A stretch of 33,643 nt of DNA from Thermofilaceae archaeon (GCA_038731975.1 JAVYQJ010000013.1:1-33643); one strand, 5' to 3'; shown: positions 7,682 to 16,478, numbered from the stretch's first letter. Notes: generated by a model from the sequence alone, not told the origin. Numbers and translations: made by a program.

Positions 7682-7713
7682 TTTATAAATATTACTTTAT
7701 TCAAGTAAAGTAA
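7682..7713 (-). promoter_or_regulatory. cbiM promoter (TATA) with adjacent 8-bp inverted repeat
   Basis: An AT-rich TATA element at 7682-7691 (TTTATAAATA) lies 21-30 nt upstream of the GTG start, predicting a leaderless transcript. Immediately upstream, 7692-7699 (TTACTTTA) and 7706-7713 (TAAAGTAA) form a perfect inverted repeat with a 6-nt spacer. The repeat covers the position of the transcription factor B recognition element, where a bound regulator could block or assist initiation. A metal-responsive repressor is an inference from the gene it controls. Confidence 0.6.
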
Positions 7714-7833
7714 CACCAGAGTTGAGGCATAAACTTTGCATTCAGCTTCCATCAAGGCACAGCCCATTCGGGCGCGTGTGGTTAACCCAAAGCGTTTTAA
7801 TCCGAGCTGCCTTTACCGAGCGGTGGCTTAAAG

Positions 7834-8793
7834 ATGAGCGGTGGGCTACTCGTTGTCACCGGAGGGGCGGGGTTTATTGGGAGCCACCTGGTGGACCACT
7901 TGGTCGCGAGGGGTTGGCGGATCCGCGTCGTTGATAACCTCAGCAGCGGAACCCTTGATAACATCAAGCATCACCTCGAGAGCAGCAACGTTGAGTTCCT
8001 GAAGCTGGATCTAAAGAGCCCTGAGGAGGCATACGAGGCTGTCAAGGGGGCTCAGGCGGTTTTCCACCTGGCTGCGAATCCGGAGGTGCGCGTAAGCACG
8101 ACGAATCCGGAGGTGCACTTCAGCGAGAACGTCGTAGCCACCTTCAACCTCCTCGAGGCTATGAGGAAGAGCGGCGTTCGCGACCTAGTCTTCGCCTCGT
8201 CGAGCAGTGTCTACGGGGAGCCGGACGAGATCCCCGTGGGTGAAGATGCGCCTGTGAGGCCCGTTTCCGTCTACGGGGCGAGCAAAGCCGCCTGCGAGAA
8301 CCTAATGCACGCGTACTCCAGGCTCTACGGCATCAGAGTTGTGGTGCTCCGTTACGCCAACGTTGTTGGACCGAGGTTGAGGCACGGAGCCGTTTACGAC
8401 TTCATAGTCAAGTTGAGGGGGAATCCCAGCGTGTTGGAGATCCTGGGCGACGGGACGCAAACCCGCAGCTACATCCACGTTAGCGACGCAGTGGAAGCGA
8501 CGATTACAGCGTGGGAGAAGTCGGCGGGGGGCTATGAAGTGTACAACGTGGCTAGCGAGGATTGGATAACGGTTAGGGAGGTTGCTGAAATTGTTGTGGG
8601 CGCTATGGGGTTGAGGCGCGTAGAGTTCGTCTACAAGCCGGTTCTACACGGTGTGGGGTGGCCTGGCGACGTCAAGCGCGTCGCGTTGAAGATCGAGAAG
8701 CTCAAGAGCCTCGGATGGAAACCCAAGCTGAAGAGCAGGGAAGCTGTAGCCGAAGCTGCGAGAAGCATCCTGCGCGAAATCCAGAAGGCCTAG
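7834..8793 (+). CDS. NAD-dependent sugar-nucleotide epimerase (GalE-like, extended SDR)
   Basis: A 319-residue extended short-chain dehydrogenase, probably a UDP-glucose 4-epimerase or a closely related UDP-sugar epimerase in glycan precursor synthesis. The Rossmann motif is TGGAGFIGSH (9-18), with the NAD-ribose Asp at VVDNLSSG (32-39). The catalytic Ser is in ASSSSVYG (121-128), and Tyr147/Lys151 form YGASK. RYANVVGPRLRHG and GDGTQTRSYIHV match the substrate-binding regions of archaeal GalE-like enzymes. The ATG at 7834 follows a weak TATA-like GTTTTAATC at about 7794-7802. The gene stands alone. Exact substrate cannot be fixed from sequence, and dTDP-glucose dehydratase or UDP-GlcNAc epimerase are less likely alternatives. 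Confidence 0.87.
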   Translation: MSGGLLVVTGGAGFIGSHLVDHLVARGWRIRVVDNLSSGTLDNIKHHLESSNVEFLKLDLKSPEEAYEAVKGAQAVFHLAANPEVRVSTTNPEVHFSENVVATFNLLEAMRKSGVRDLVFASSSSVYGEPDEIPVGEDAPVRPVSVYGASKAACENLMHAYSRLYGIRVVVLRYANVVGPRLRHGAVYDFIVKLRGNPSVLEILGDGTQTRSYIHVSDAVEATITAWEKSAGGYEVYNVASEDWITVREVAEIVVGAMGLRRVEFVYKPVLHGVGWPGDVKRVALKIEKLKSLGWKPKLKSREAVAEAARSILREIQKA

Positions 8794-8927
8794 CAGAGGG
8801 TTCAGCTCGTCTGGGCGGCAAGCGCACCACTATTAGTTCCCCGCCGCCCGCTGGGAGTTCCGCGTTCTGAGCTGATTGAGCGCCCCAGCGCAGGGGTAAC
8901 CTTTAAGCAAAGTCGCGGGGGCATACT

Positions 8928-10364
8928 GTGGACAGGAGTAAGCTCTTAAACGTGGTTCTCTCCATCGCATTGGTGGTAGCCTTAACGGCTTTCACCCTCA
9001 AACGGGAGAGTGGAGGTGCTGCTACTCAAGTTGAACTGAGCCTCGGCTTGGATCGCTACAACATCTTCGGGGGGCACCGCGGGATGTGCTGGTTCGAGGC
9101 CCGGGGCTTCTTCTACGTGGCTCAGCGTAACGGGACCTACTGGCTTGTCGACCCGCTCGGCTGCGCCTTCGTATCGAAGGGGGTGAACCACGTTAGCCCG
9201 TACGGGGACTACTCGCCGGCCCTGGGGTATTCCCCCTACGAGAGGGCTGTGCGAGGCAAGTATGGGAGCTTCGATTCGTGGCTGGAAGCAACGGTGTTGA
9301 GACTGCGCAGCTGGGGCTTCAACACGATCGGTTCGTGGTCCTACGAGCCGCTCTTCACCCAGATGCCGTACACGCTGATACTCGACGTAATGGCCAGCTA
9401 CGGTTTCGATTGGGTCACGGGAAGGGTTCCAGACATCTTCGACCCAAAGTTCGAGGAGCACGCGAGGAGCGTAGCAGCTAAGAAGTGCGCTCCTAGGGCT
9501 CGCGACCCGCTGCTGATCGGCTACTTCCTGGACAACGAGCTGAGGTGGGGTCCCGACTGGCGGTCCCCGAGGCATCTCCTCGACGACTTCATCAAGCTGC
9601 CCGCTGACGCGCCGGGCAAGAGGGTTGCCGCTGAAGCTCTGGTCGAAGCGTTTGGCGGGGATTTGGAAAGGCTCGGTGCGTCACTCGGGGTAACTCTTCG
9701 AAGCTTTGACGATCTACTCCGCTTCACGGGCGATCTCCCCGCCGGCGGGCCTTTCGATTCTGCCCGCAGCCTCTTCCTGCGCGCCTTCGCTGAGCGCTAC
9801 ATGAGCGTGGGGGTGAACGCTGTTAGGAGCTACGATCCCAACCACCTGATTCTAGGAGTACGGTTCGCAGGTCCTCCACCCCGAGAGGTTCTTGAGGTGG
9901 TTGGCAGGTACGCCGATGTAGTCACGCTGAACTACTACACTTACGGGAACCACGAGCCGCCGGTCGGCGTGCTACGCTGGGTGTACGAGGTGACGGGTAA
10001 GCCGGTGATGGTGACTGAGTTCTCATACAAAGCCATGGACTCGGGGCTCCCCAACACGAGGGGCGCTGGCCAGCCCGTTCGCGACCAGAGGGAGAGGGCC
10101 TACTACACGGCCCGCTACGTGCTCAGCATCGTCGAGCTCCCCTTCGTTGTGGGCTACCACTGGTTCCAGTACACCGATCAGCCCGCGCAAGGCCGCTTCG
10201 ACGGCGAAAACAGCAACTTCGGCCTCGTCAAGATCGACGACGAGCCGTGGGATCTCCTCACCAGGATCTTTACGTTCGTGAACACGCGCGTCGAGGACGT
10301 TCACTCCGGCTCGCTGAAGGCCGAAGATCTACTAAAGCAAGTGGTGGAGCAGCTGAAAGCTTGA
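8928..10364 (+). CDS. Secreted or membrane-anchored GH-A clan glycoside hydrolase (GH50 agarase-like)
   Basis: A 478-residue enzyme with an N-terminal signal anchor (residues 6-24). A (beta/alpha)8 glycosidase domain begins near WLVDPLGCAFVSKGVNHVS (72-90). The acid/base candidate is Glu204 in YFLDNELRWG (199-208), and the nucleophile candidate is Glu364 in PVMVTEFSYKA (359-369). This is the Asn-Glu on strand 4 and Glu on strand 7 arrangement of clan GH-A. The GYFLDNELRWG block and the WLVDPxGxxF/SKGVN opening resemble GH50 beta-agarases and related families. The GTG start at 8928 lies about 26 nt after a TATA-like CTTTAAG at 8900-8906, suggesting a leaderless mRNA. Substrate is unknown; a cell-surface glycan or scavenged polysaccharide are both possible. 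Confidence 0.7.
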   Translation: MDRSKLLNVVLSIALVVALTAFTLKRESGGAATQVELSLGLDRYNIFGGHRGMCWFEARGFFYVAQRNGTYWLVDPLGCAFVSKGVNHVSPYGDYSPALGYSPYERAVRGKYGSFDSWLEATVLRLRSWGFNTIGSWSYEPLFTQMPYTLILDVMASYGFDWVTGRVPDIFDPKFEEHARSVAAKKCAPRARDPLLIGYFLDNELRWGPDWRSPRHLLDDFIKLPADAPGKRVAAEALVEAFGGDLERLGASLGVTLRSFDDLLRFTGDLPAGGPFDSARSLFLRAFAERYMSVGVNAVRSYDPNHLILGVRFAGPPPREVLEVVGRYADVVTLNYYTYGNHEPPVGVLRWVYEVTGKPVMVTEFSYKAMDSGLPNTRGAGQPVRDQRERAYYTARYVLSIVELPFVVGYHWFQYTDQPAQGRFDGENSNFGLVKIDDEPWDLLTRIFTFVNTRVEDVHSGSLKAEDLLKQVVEQLKA

Positions 10365-10395
10365 AAGACCCTGCCTGCGCGTAATGGGGGAGGCC

Positions 10396-10599
10396 ATGCC
10401 TGTCGTGCACGTCTACGTGTGGAAGGGTCTATCGGACGAGGCGAAGAGAAGGATTATCGCCGGTATAACTAGGGTGTTCACCGACCTGGGAATTCCTGAA
10501 AGCGCTGTAGAAGTGCTAATACACGAAGTTCCGAAGGAGAACTGGGGGGTAGGCGGCGTTCAAGCCAGCGAGAAGTTCAAGGGGGTGCAGCAGCCTTAG
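10396..10599 (+). CDS. 4-oxalocrotonate tautomerase family protein
   Basis: A 67-residue protein that begins Met-Pro-Val-Val-His-Val once the start is placed at ATG 10396. Pro2 becomes the N-terminal catalytic base after Met removal, as the family requires. GGGGGAGG at 10386-10393 is a strong ribosome binding site just before this ATG. An earlier in-frame ATG at 10384 would bury the proline. The rest matches the family: KGLSDEAKRRIIAGITRVF helix, then VEVLIHEVPKENWGVGG, as in 4-OT proteins. It usually works as a hexamer of beta-alpha-beta units. Substrate is unknown. The gene follows the glycosidase by 31 bp and could be co-transcribed with it. Confidence 0.9.
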   Translation: MPVVHVYVWKGLSDEAKRRIIAGITRVFTDLGIPESAVEVLIHEVPKENWGVGGVQASEKFKGVQQP

Positions 10600-10610
10600 C
10601 GCTTTTCCCG

Positions 10611-11357
10611 CTAGATAGCACTCGTGACCTTCACACCTCTTTTCTCTATCCTAGCCGATGCCAGCTTGATTAGGGCTAGCGCGAGAGCCAGGAGAGGAGC
10701 GGCCAAGGCGGCCGAAGCGGCGAGAGCAGTAAGCGGCGGAGGGGCTGCAGCTGAGGCCTTCAGCAGGTACGCGGGGCCCACGATCGGCAGCCAGGCGAGC
10801 TTCTCGACCTGATCTGGTGGGAGTGGGAGCAGGAGTATGCCAAGGAAGGCGAAGCTGATGAAGTCCAACAAGTAGCTGGGGATTAGCACCGTGAGGGATA
10901 GAGCTGCGAGGGCTCCGCCGTAAGCGAGCGAGTGGAGTGCTAGCGCAAGTAGCGCAAGCACCGCGTGAGGTATCGAGGCTGGGGTCAGCGCGTCCCGCAG
11001 AAGCAGTTGCGCACCGATGTAGGTGAGCAGTGAAGAGAAGCCGGCAGAGATGAAAGTCGTTAGGGCTCTGCACAGCAACAGGCGGGAGAGTGCTACTCCG
11101 CGTATGAGGTGCTCCTCAACGAGCCCCAGCGACGCAAGGTAGTCGAGCCAGCCCCCCAGCATCCACGTGACGTTCACGACAAGTATCCATGCGATAAGGG
11201 CCCAGAACACCTCCCTAGCCGGTGCACCCGATACTAGGGCGCCGGCCAGCACAGCCAGTGCCCAAAGAGCATCGGTGAGCGAGCCGGCTATGGTCGCGAG
11301 AGCGTTCCTTCTCATCCTGAGGAGGTTCAACCAGAGTAAAACGCGTAGCTTCCTCAC
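10611..11357 (-). CDS. ABC-2 type exporter permease
   Basis: A 248-residue membrane protein with about six hydrophobic helices and a basic N-terminus (RKLRVLLWLNLLRMRRNALA), the pattern of ABC-2 type transporter permeases. I place the start at GTG 11357, which overlaps the stop of the preceding permease (GTGA), rather than at an upstream in-frame start at 11468 that would add 37 hydrophilic residues lying inside the neighbouring gene. It is third in a minus-strand operon of ATPase, permease, permease. It probably pairs with the permease encoded upstream to form a heteromeric exporter. Substrate is unknown. Confidence 0.8.
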   Translation of the reverse strand: MRKLRVLLWLNLLRMRRNALATIAGSLTDALWALAVLAGALVSGAPAREVFWALIAWILVVNVTWMLGGWLDYLASLGLVEEHLIRGVALSRLLLCRALTTFISAGFSSLLTYIGAQLLLRDALTPASIPHAVLALLALALHSLAYGGALAALSLTVLIPSYLLDFISFAFLGILLLPLPPDQVEKLAWLPIVGPAYLLKASAAAPPPLTALAASAALAAPLLALALALIKLASARIEKRGVKVTSAI

Positions 11358-12124
11358 GTTAACCCACCCTGCTTGAAAAGCCTGCGCTCGACACGCGTGG
11401 ACAGCAGGCCTCCGGCTGCGTTGTGAACCGCTGAGAGGGCTAGGGCGGCTGCAAGGCTCGCTGCCCACCCCTCTCTGCCGCTGAGCAGCGCGGCTGAAGC
11501 CTCCATCAAGTGTGTCAGCGGTATTGCGCTGGAGAGCGCCCTAACCCAGCCGGGTAGCAGGCTGACGGGGTAAAGGACGCCGGCTAGCAGGAGTAGCACC
11601 GGTGTCACCCATTCAAGCCACAGCGCGTCTTCCTTGACGGCCAGTGTTGCTGATGCTACAAGCATGCTAAACCCTAGGAGCGGTAGTAGGCCGAGCGTAA
11701 CGAGGAACAGCGAGAGGAGGACGATCTTGAGCGCCTCCGGGGCTGCTAGCTCGAGGAAGAGGAGAGGCGATAGTGCGAGGGCCTTCAGAAGGCTCTCGAT
11801 AACGTAGCGGGGCACGTACGTGAGGACGAGGACGCTGCTCAAGCTGGAGGGGGTAAGCGAGAGGTAGGGTAGGCTGCCGGTCCACCTAGCCAACAAAGCC
11901 AACCCGGCGATGTCCCAGACAGCATCGATCGAAGCTAGCAGGGATAGGCTCTGGAGGAAGTAGGAGGAGAGCGTGCCTGAGCGGTCCAGGGAGTACGTCA
12001 AGAGCAGTGCGACGTACGGTCGAAGGACGAGCAAGGCCAATACCCCCGGGTTGTTCTTCAGGAGTTTAACTTCGTAGTAGGCGCCAGCTTTGAGCAGGTT
12101 GAGCTCCTTCCTCATGCCGCTCAC
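11354..12124 (-). CDS. ABC-2 type exporter permease
   Basis: A 256-residue permease with six predicted hydrophobic helices. It ends in a characteristic ABC-2 segment: WLEWVTPVLLLLAGVLYPVSLLPGWVRALSSAIPLTHLMEA (about 170-210), where the GVLYPVSLLPxWVRxLSxxxPLTHLMEA pattern is typical of DrrB/NatB-like permeases. Its start at 12124 overlaps the ATPase stop by 4 nt, and its stop overlaps the next permease start. The three genes thus form a tightly coupled operon. Exporters of this class move drugs, lipids or glycans, and nothing here identifies the cargo. Confidence 0.83.
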   Translation of the reverse strand: MSGMRKELNLLKAGAYYEVKLLKNNPGVLALLVLRPYVALLLTYSLDRSGTLSSYFLQSLSLLASIDAVWDIAGLALLARWTGSLPYLSLTPSSLSSVLVLTYVPRYVIESLLKALALSPLLFLELAAPEALKIVLLSLFLVTLGLLPLLGFSMLVASATLAVKEDALWLEWVTPVLLLLAGVLYPVSLLPGWVRALSSAIPLTHLMEASAALLSGREGWAASLAAALALSAVHNAAGGLLSTRVERRLFKQGGLT

Positions 12125-13113
12125 CTCGCACCGACGAGCTCGATGAAGACGTCCTCAAGCGTTGGCTCCCTCAAGCTGACACCCCTCACCTTGTACCCGG
12201 AGCTCCTCAGAGCGCGGAGGATGTTGATTAGCGCCTCGTCGGCTCCCGAGAGCGGTGCGGAGATGAGCACTCGGTCGGCTTGAGCCCCCTTGTGAACGGC
12301 GGACACCGTCACCTCCGGCATCCTCTTTAGGAGGGATATCGCTTGCGAGCTCTCCCAGCTAGGCAGCCTAAGCTCCAGGAAAACTGTGCCGCTCACCCTT
12401 CGTCGAAGCCCCTCAACTGAATCAACAGCGACTATCCTCCCCTCGCTCATTATCGCGACTCTATCGCAAACAGCCTCGGCCTCCGCCATGTTGTGCGTGG
12501 TCAGCAGGATGGTCTTGCCCTGGCTACGAGCTAGGTTGACGAGAAGGGCTCTCACGCGCCTAGCCGTCACGGGGTCGAGGCCAAGCGTAGGCTCATCCAG
12601 GATTAGCACTTCAGGGTCGTGAAGGAGGGCCCTAGCGATGCTCAGCCTGGCCTTCATGCCCAACGAGAGTTCCTCGTACATTTTGTCTGCGTGCTTCTGC
12701 AAGCTTAGCGCCTCAAGAGCTTCTTTCACCCTTCTATCGAGCTCTCTCCCACTCAAACCGTAAAGCATTCCGAAGTACTTCAGGTTCTCTCGTGCCGTCA
12801 ACCTCGGGAAGAAACCCTTCTCGACGCTAAGGGATACGCCGATGATCCTTCTAACCTCATCTCTCTCCCTAACCAGGTCGAGGCCGAGAATCTCGGCCTC
12901 GCCGCTGTCCGGCAGCAGGAGCGTGGCTAGTATCTTCACGAGTGTACTCTTGCCAGCCCCATTATGGCCCAGAACCCCCAAAATCTCGCCCTTCTTGACG
13001 GTGAGCGAGACTCCTTTCAGCGCCTCGACTACCTTCTTCTCCCACGTGAGCAGGCCTTTCCTCGTGCGGACGACATACGATTTTCTGAGTTCACGAGCTA
13101 CGATCGCGAGCAT
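12121..13113 (-). CDS. ABC exporter ATPase (DrrA/CcmA-like)
   Basis: A protein of about 330 residues that drives the two downstream permeases. Walker A is GHNGAGKST, the signature is ELSLGMKARL (variant of LSGGQ), Walker B is VLILDEP with GLDP after it, and the H-loop is LLTTHNM. A C-terminal extension of about 95 residues (from VEGLRRRVSG onward, ending EPTLEDVFIELVG) is typical of DrrA/NatA exporter ATPases. I prefer ATG 13113, with a GGGTGATCC purine-rich stretch before it, over GTG 13122 in the same frame. TATA-like sequences at 13164-13172 and 13175-13184 on this strand supply a promoter. Confidence 0.88.
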   Translation of the reverse strand: MLAIVARELRKSYVVRTRKGLLTWEKKVVEALKGVSLTVKKGEILGVLGHNGAGKSTLVKILATLLLPDSGEAEILGLDLVRERDEVRRIIGVSLSVEKGFFPRLTARENLKYFGMLYGLSGRELDRRVKEALEALSLQKHADKMYEELSLGMKARLSIARALLHDPEVLILDEPTLGLDPVTARRVRALLVNLARSQGKTILLTTHNMAEAEAVCDRVAIMSEGRIVAVDSVEGLRRRVSGTVFLELRLPSWESSQAISLLKRMPEVTVSAVHKGAQADRVLISAPLSGADEALINILRALRSSGYKVRGVSLREPTLEDVFIELVGAR

Positions 13114-13163
13114 GAGGATCACCCGGAAGCAGTGTTTAGGGGGCTGGAAAGGCGGGAGAAAAC

Positions 13164-13184
13164 GTATATAACCAGTTTATAAAC
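13164..13184 (-). promoter_or_regulatory. Promoter of the ABC exporter operon
   Basis: On the minus strand GTTATATAC (13164-13172) and the palindromic GTTTATAAAC (13175-13184) lie 50-70 nt before the ATPase start. Either could be the TATA box. The nearer one would give a leader of about 25 nt. The stretch directly follows the stop codon of the DegT gene on the same strand. Confidence 0.45.
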
Positions 13185-13188
13185 TTTT

Positions 13189-14301
13189 CTATCGATGCTC
13201 TCTCGAGGCAGCCTCCTTGAGGCAATCGACTACGTACCTCAGTTGCTGCTCGGCGAGGGCCGGGTGCACTGGGAGGCTGAGAACCCTCCTGCTGGCTTCG
13301 ATTGAGTTGGGGCACATGTCCGAGGGGTATCCGAGCCGCCTGTACAGGGGCTGCATGAACACGGGGAGGGGGTAGTGGATCGCGGTACCCACACCCCTTT
13401 CCGCGAGGAACTCCTTCAGCTCGTCTCGTGTTAGCGGGAACTCGTCCTCGACCCGAACCACGTACTGATGGTAGACGTGCTTAACCCTGGGGTCCTCGTA
13501 AGGTGGGGTGAGGCCCCGGATGCTCGAAAGGCTCTCGGTAAGGAATTTAGCGTTTCTCCGTCTAATCTCGTTGAAGCGGTCGAGCTTGCGGAGCTGGACG
13601 CGGCCTATTGCCGCCTGGATGCTGGTCATCCTCAAGTTGTACCCTAATTCGACGTGGAGGTACTTCTCGGCTTGCCCGTGGTCCCTCAGCAGCTTTACGC
13701 GCTCGGCAATCCTCCGGTCGTTCGTGGTCACCATACCCCCCTCACCGGTCGTCATGTTCTTCGTGGCATAGAAGCTGAAGATCGCCGCGTCACCGAGGGA
13801 GCCGGCCTTTTTCCCCTCGAACTCGGCTCCATGGGCTTGCGCCGCGTCCTCGATTAGAATCAGCTTGTGGTCGTCGGCTATCTCCCTTAGCGCCTTCATG
13901 TCGGCGGGCTGCCCGTACAAGTGCACTACAATGATAGCTTTCGAGCGCGGAGTGATCGATTCGAGGACGCTGTTGGGGTCGATGTTGTAGGTCTTAGGGT
14001 CGATATCGGCGAAGACCGGCTTCGCCCCCTGGTAGAGGATCGCGTTGGCAGTGGCTACGAACGTGAAGGGGGTTGTGATGACCTCGTCGCCCGGCGCTAT
14101 GCCGTAAGCCTTCAGCACCAGGTCGAGGGCCGCTGTGCCGTTCGCCACGGCCACGGCGTACTCGACGCCCACGTACTCAGCGAACTCCCTCTCGAAGCTC
14201 TCAACCTCAGGGCCGTGAGCGATGATCCCGCTCTCGAGAACCCTTCTCACAGCCTCAAGCTCCTCCTCGCCCATGAGGGGCCTGGCGATGGGCACCTGCA
14301 A
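13189..14301 (-). CDS. DegT/DnrJ/EryC1 family sugar aminotransferase
   Basis: A 370-residue PLP enzyme of the sugar aminotransferase family, which converts keto-sugar nucleotides to amino-sugars for surface glycans. PLP lysine is Lys181 in FSFYATKNMTTGEGG. The ring-stacking and Asp region is IEDAAQAHGA (150-159, Asp152). Phosphate-binding residues lie in ANGTAALDL (53-61). The opening PIARPLMGEEELEAVRRVLESG is the family's standard N-terminus, and length is normal. The TTG at 14301 is six nucleotides ahead of an in-frame GTG (14295), and either could initiate. The gene is divergent from the MBL-fold gene. Together with the epimerase, UDP-sugar dehydrogenase and flippase it suggests local glycan synthesis. 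Confidence 0.9.
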   Translation of the reverse strand: MQVPIARPLMGEEELEAVRRVLESGIIAHGPEVESFEREFAEYVGVEYAVAVANGTAALDLVLKAYGIAPGDEVITTPFTFVATANAILYQGAKPVFADIDPKTYNIDPNSVLESITPRSKAIIVVHLYGQPADMKALREIADDHKLILIEDAAQAHGAEFEGKKAGSLGDAAIFSFYATKNMTTGEGGMVTTNDRRIAERVKLLRDHGQAEKYLHVELGYNLRMTSIQAAIGRVQLRKLDRFNEIRRRNAKFLTESLSSIRGLTPPYEDPRVKHVYHQYVVRVEDEFPLTRDELKEFLAERGVGTAIHYPLPVFMQPLYRRLGYPSDMCPNSIEASRRVLSLPVHPALAEQQLRYVVDCLKEAASREHR

Positions 14302-14395
14302 GCTTCATCCCGGCGGCGCCCGCGAAGCGATAGCTAATAAGCTTGATTTAGCAAAGCAAATTAACGACTAACACCTTATTCGGACTGGTGATGGT

Positions 14396-15037
14396 GTGGG
14401 ATCCGCGAATCGCGTGGTTTTCTCCTTCATGGGGGGAGCCTGCGTGGTGCTTACGGTTCAGGATTGCACGCTCGTGTTCGACCCCGCCGACCACCTCTCG
14501 GACGATGACATTGTTAAGCTGAGGGGGACGGTGATCACCCTGTTTACGCACCACCTGGACGATCATTTCCACGAGAGGACGGTCATGAAGCTCGTGGAGA
14601 TGAAGAGCTCGCTGATCGTGGGTACCAGCGAGGTTTGCAGAGCTGTAGCGAGCTTCGTACCCTCGATCAAGCTGATGGAGCTGAAGCCGAGGCGCGGTTT
14701 CAGAGTCGGCGAGCTAAGGATCTACGCGCTTGAGGGTAAGCACGAGGTCCCCACAAACCTGTACTACGTGACTTGGGGGCCATCCGTGCTATTCGCGGGC
14801 GACACGGGTTACGTGCCGCTTCAGAAGTTGAAGGCTAACCTAGCTTTCCTGCCCGCGGGAGGCTCGGCTTTCTCAACGCCTGAGAGCGCTTCGATGATGG
14901 CCACAGAAGTGGGAGCCCAGCTCGTCGTACCCGTTCACTGCAGCTTGGAGGAGGCAAAGCGGTTAGCCGAGCTGCTCGCTGGCAAAACCACCGTCGTCAT
15001 CCTCCGACCCCGCGAAGTCTACGAAGCGACGCTGTAG
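14396..15037 (+). CDS. Metallo-beta-lactamase-fold hydrolase (UlaG-like)
   Basis: A 213-residue MBL-fold protein. The metal motif is HHLDDH (52-57), the HxHxDH pattern with Leu between the first pair and Asp. SVLFAGDTGY (about 127-136) supplies the bridging Asp, and VVPVHCS (about 182-188) the last His. The overall order fits small UlaG-like or YycJ-like metal-dependent hydrolases. The predicted GTG start at 14396 follows GGTGATG closely; GTG 14411 is an alternative that would trim five residues. The gene is divergent from the aminotransferase and 94 bp before the UDP-sugar dehydrogenase. Substrate unknown. Confidence 0.75.
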   Translation: MGSANRVVFSFMGGACVVLTVQDCTLVFDPADHLSDDDIVKLRGTVITLFTHHLDDHFHERTVMKLVEMKSSLIVGTSEVCRAVASFVPSIKLMELKPRRGFRVGELRIYALEGKHEVPTNLYYVTWGPSVLFAGDTGYVPLQKLKANLAFLPAGGSAFSTPESASMMATEVGAQLVVPVHCSLEEAKRLAELLAGKTTVVILRPREVYEATL

Positions 15038-15131
15038 TGGACCAGGCGGAGATTTCCTTCTGCTGCAAGAACCTGCGCAAGCCTCTCCTAAAGCGGGGCA
15101 AAGGTTAAGTGCTGTGGAGGCTTGATCGCAC

Positions 15132-16478
15132 GTGATCGAAAGGGATCGAGTAGCGGTTTACGGGATGGGATACGTTGGGAAAGCCGTAGCGGCGGTCTTC
15201 CTGAGAGCGGGTTTCCGGGTCGTAGGTGTTGATGTATCGGAGGAGCGTGTTAGCGAGCTAAACAGGGGGGTTGTCAGGTACGCTGAATCGAAGGTTCGCG
15301 AAGCCATCCTAATGGGGCTGCGGGAGGGCAGGTTTCAAGCTACGTCCGACGGCGTAGAAGCGTCGAGTAGGTGCAGGGTCAAGATAATCACCGTCCCCGT
15401 ACACCTTCGATCTGACGGCACACCGGATTTCGCAAGCTTAGAAGCTGCGGTTGAAGCCGCTGGCAGAGGTGCCCGGGAGGGGGATCTCGTCGTCGTGGAA
15501 TCCTCTGTGCCACCAGGCACGACTCTGGAGGTTGTTGCACCAACCCTCGAGAAGGCTAGCGGGCTCAACGTTGGAGACGAGCTCCTCCTAGCTTACAGCC
15601 CCGAACGGGTCTACGTGGGCAGAGCGGTCGAAGATATCGAGGAGAGATACCCCAAAGTCGTGGCCGGTGTGGGGCCCCGTAGCGCCGAAGCCGCCCGCGC
15701 CCTCTACGAGAGGGTGGCTAGGAAGGGGGTGATCGTAATGACCAGCCCGACGGCCGCCGAGTTCGAGAAGCTGGCCGAGGGTGTTTACAGGGACGTGAAC
15801 ATCGCACTCGCCAACGAGTTGGCCAAGCTGGCTGCGGCTCTGGGTATCGACTACTCGGAGGTGAGGGCGGCTGCAAACAGCCAGCCCTACTGCCACTTGC
15901 ACATGCCGGGCGTAGGTGTCGGGGGCTACTGCATACCGGTCTACCCGCGCTTCCTAATCCACGTGGCCAGGAGGCTTGGGCTCGAGTTGCCCCTCATCGA
16001 GCTTGCACGGCAGATCAACCTATCCATGCCGGGGTACACAGCCGAGTTAGTGGATATCGTCGCGCGAGAGCTGGGGTCGCTCAAACCGAGGATCGCTGTA
16101 CTGGGGCTAGCGTTCAGAGGCGGGATAGACGACACCCGCCTCTCTCCCACGTACGATCTCATCGACCACCTCATGAAGAAGGGTTATGAGCTGATCACCG
16201 TCCATGACCCCTATGTTGCGGAGGATCGGACTCTGAGGGATCTTGGACTCCCCCTTACCCACGATCTCGCGGAGGCGGTCAGGGGGAAAGAGGTAGTCGT
16301 CATAGCGACCGATCACCCCGAATACGCGGATCTCACTCCGACGCTCCTGAAGAAGCTAGCCGGAACCGATCGACTGGCGATAGTTGACGGGCGGCTCGTG
16401 GTCAAGGAGTGGCGATCACCCCCAAAGGGCGTTATCTACGTCGGGGTCGGCAGGCCTCTCGTGAAAGCCTCCGCCTAG
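15132..16478 (+). CDS. UDP-sugar 6-dehydrogenase (UDP-ManNAc/UDP-Glc dehydrogenase family)
   Basis: A 448-residue NAD-dependent four-electron dehydrogenase that makes a UDP-uronic acid. The Rossmann motif is VYGMGYVGKAVA (9-20), followed by AYSPERVYVG (154-163). Catalytic Cys267 lies in GVGGYCIPVYP (261-271). Lys213 in EFEKLAEGVYRDVNIALANE is the conserved lysine, though the usual Asn in AENxYRDVN is Gly here. The C-terminal UDP-binding domain contains LGLAFRGGIDDTRLSP (about 323-338). The short hexapeptide GYCIPVY and PERVYVG favour the WecC-like UDP-ManNAc group over classical Ugd. GTG 15132 is preceded by GGAGG about 10 nt upstream. It probably supplies an acidic sugar for surface glycans. 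Confidence 0.87.
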   Translation: MIERDRVAVYGMGYVGKAVAAVFLRAGFRVVGVDVSEERVSELNRGVVRYAESKVREAILMGLREGRFQATSDGVEASSRCRVKIITVPVHLRSDGTPDFASLEAAVEAAGRGAREGDLVVVESSVPPGTTLEVVAPTLEKASGLNVGDELLLAYSPERVYVGRAVEDIEERYPKVVAGVGPRSAEAARALYERVARKGVIVMTSPTAAEFEKLAEGVYRDVNIALANELAKLAAALGIDYSEVRAAANSQPYCHLHMPGVGVGGYCIPVYPRFLIHVARRLGLELPLIELARQINLSMPGYTAELVDIVARELGSLKPRIAVLGLAFRGGIDDTRLSPTYDLIDHLMKKGYELITVHDPYVAEDRTLRDLGLPLTHDLAEAVRGKEVVVIATDHPEYADLTPTLLKKLAGTDRLAIVDGRLVVKEWRSPPKGVIYVGVGRPLVKASA

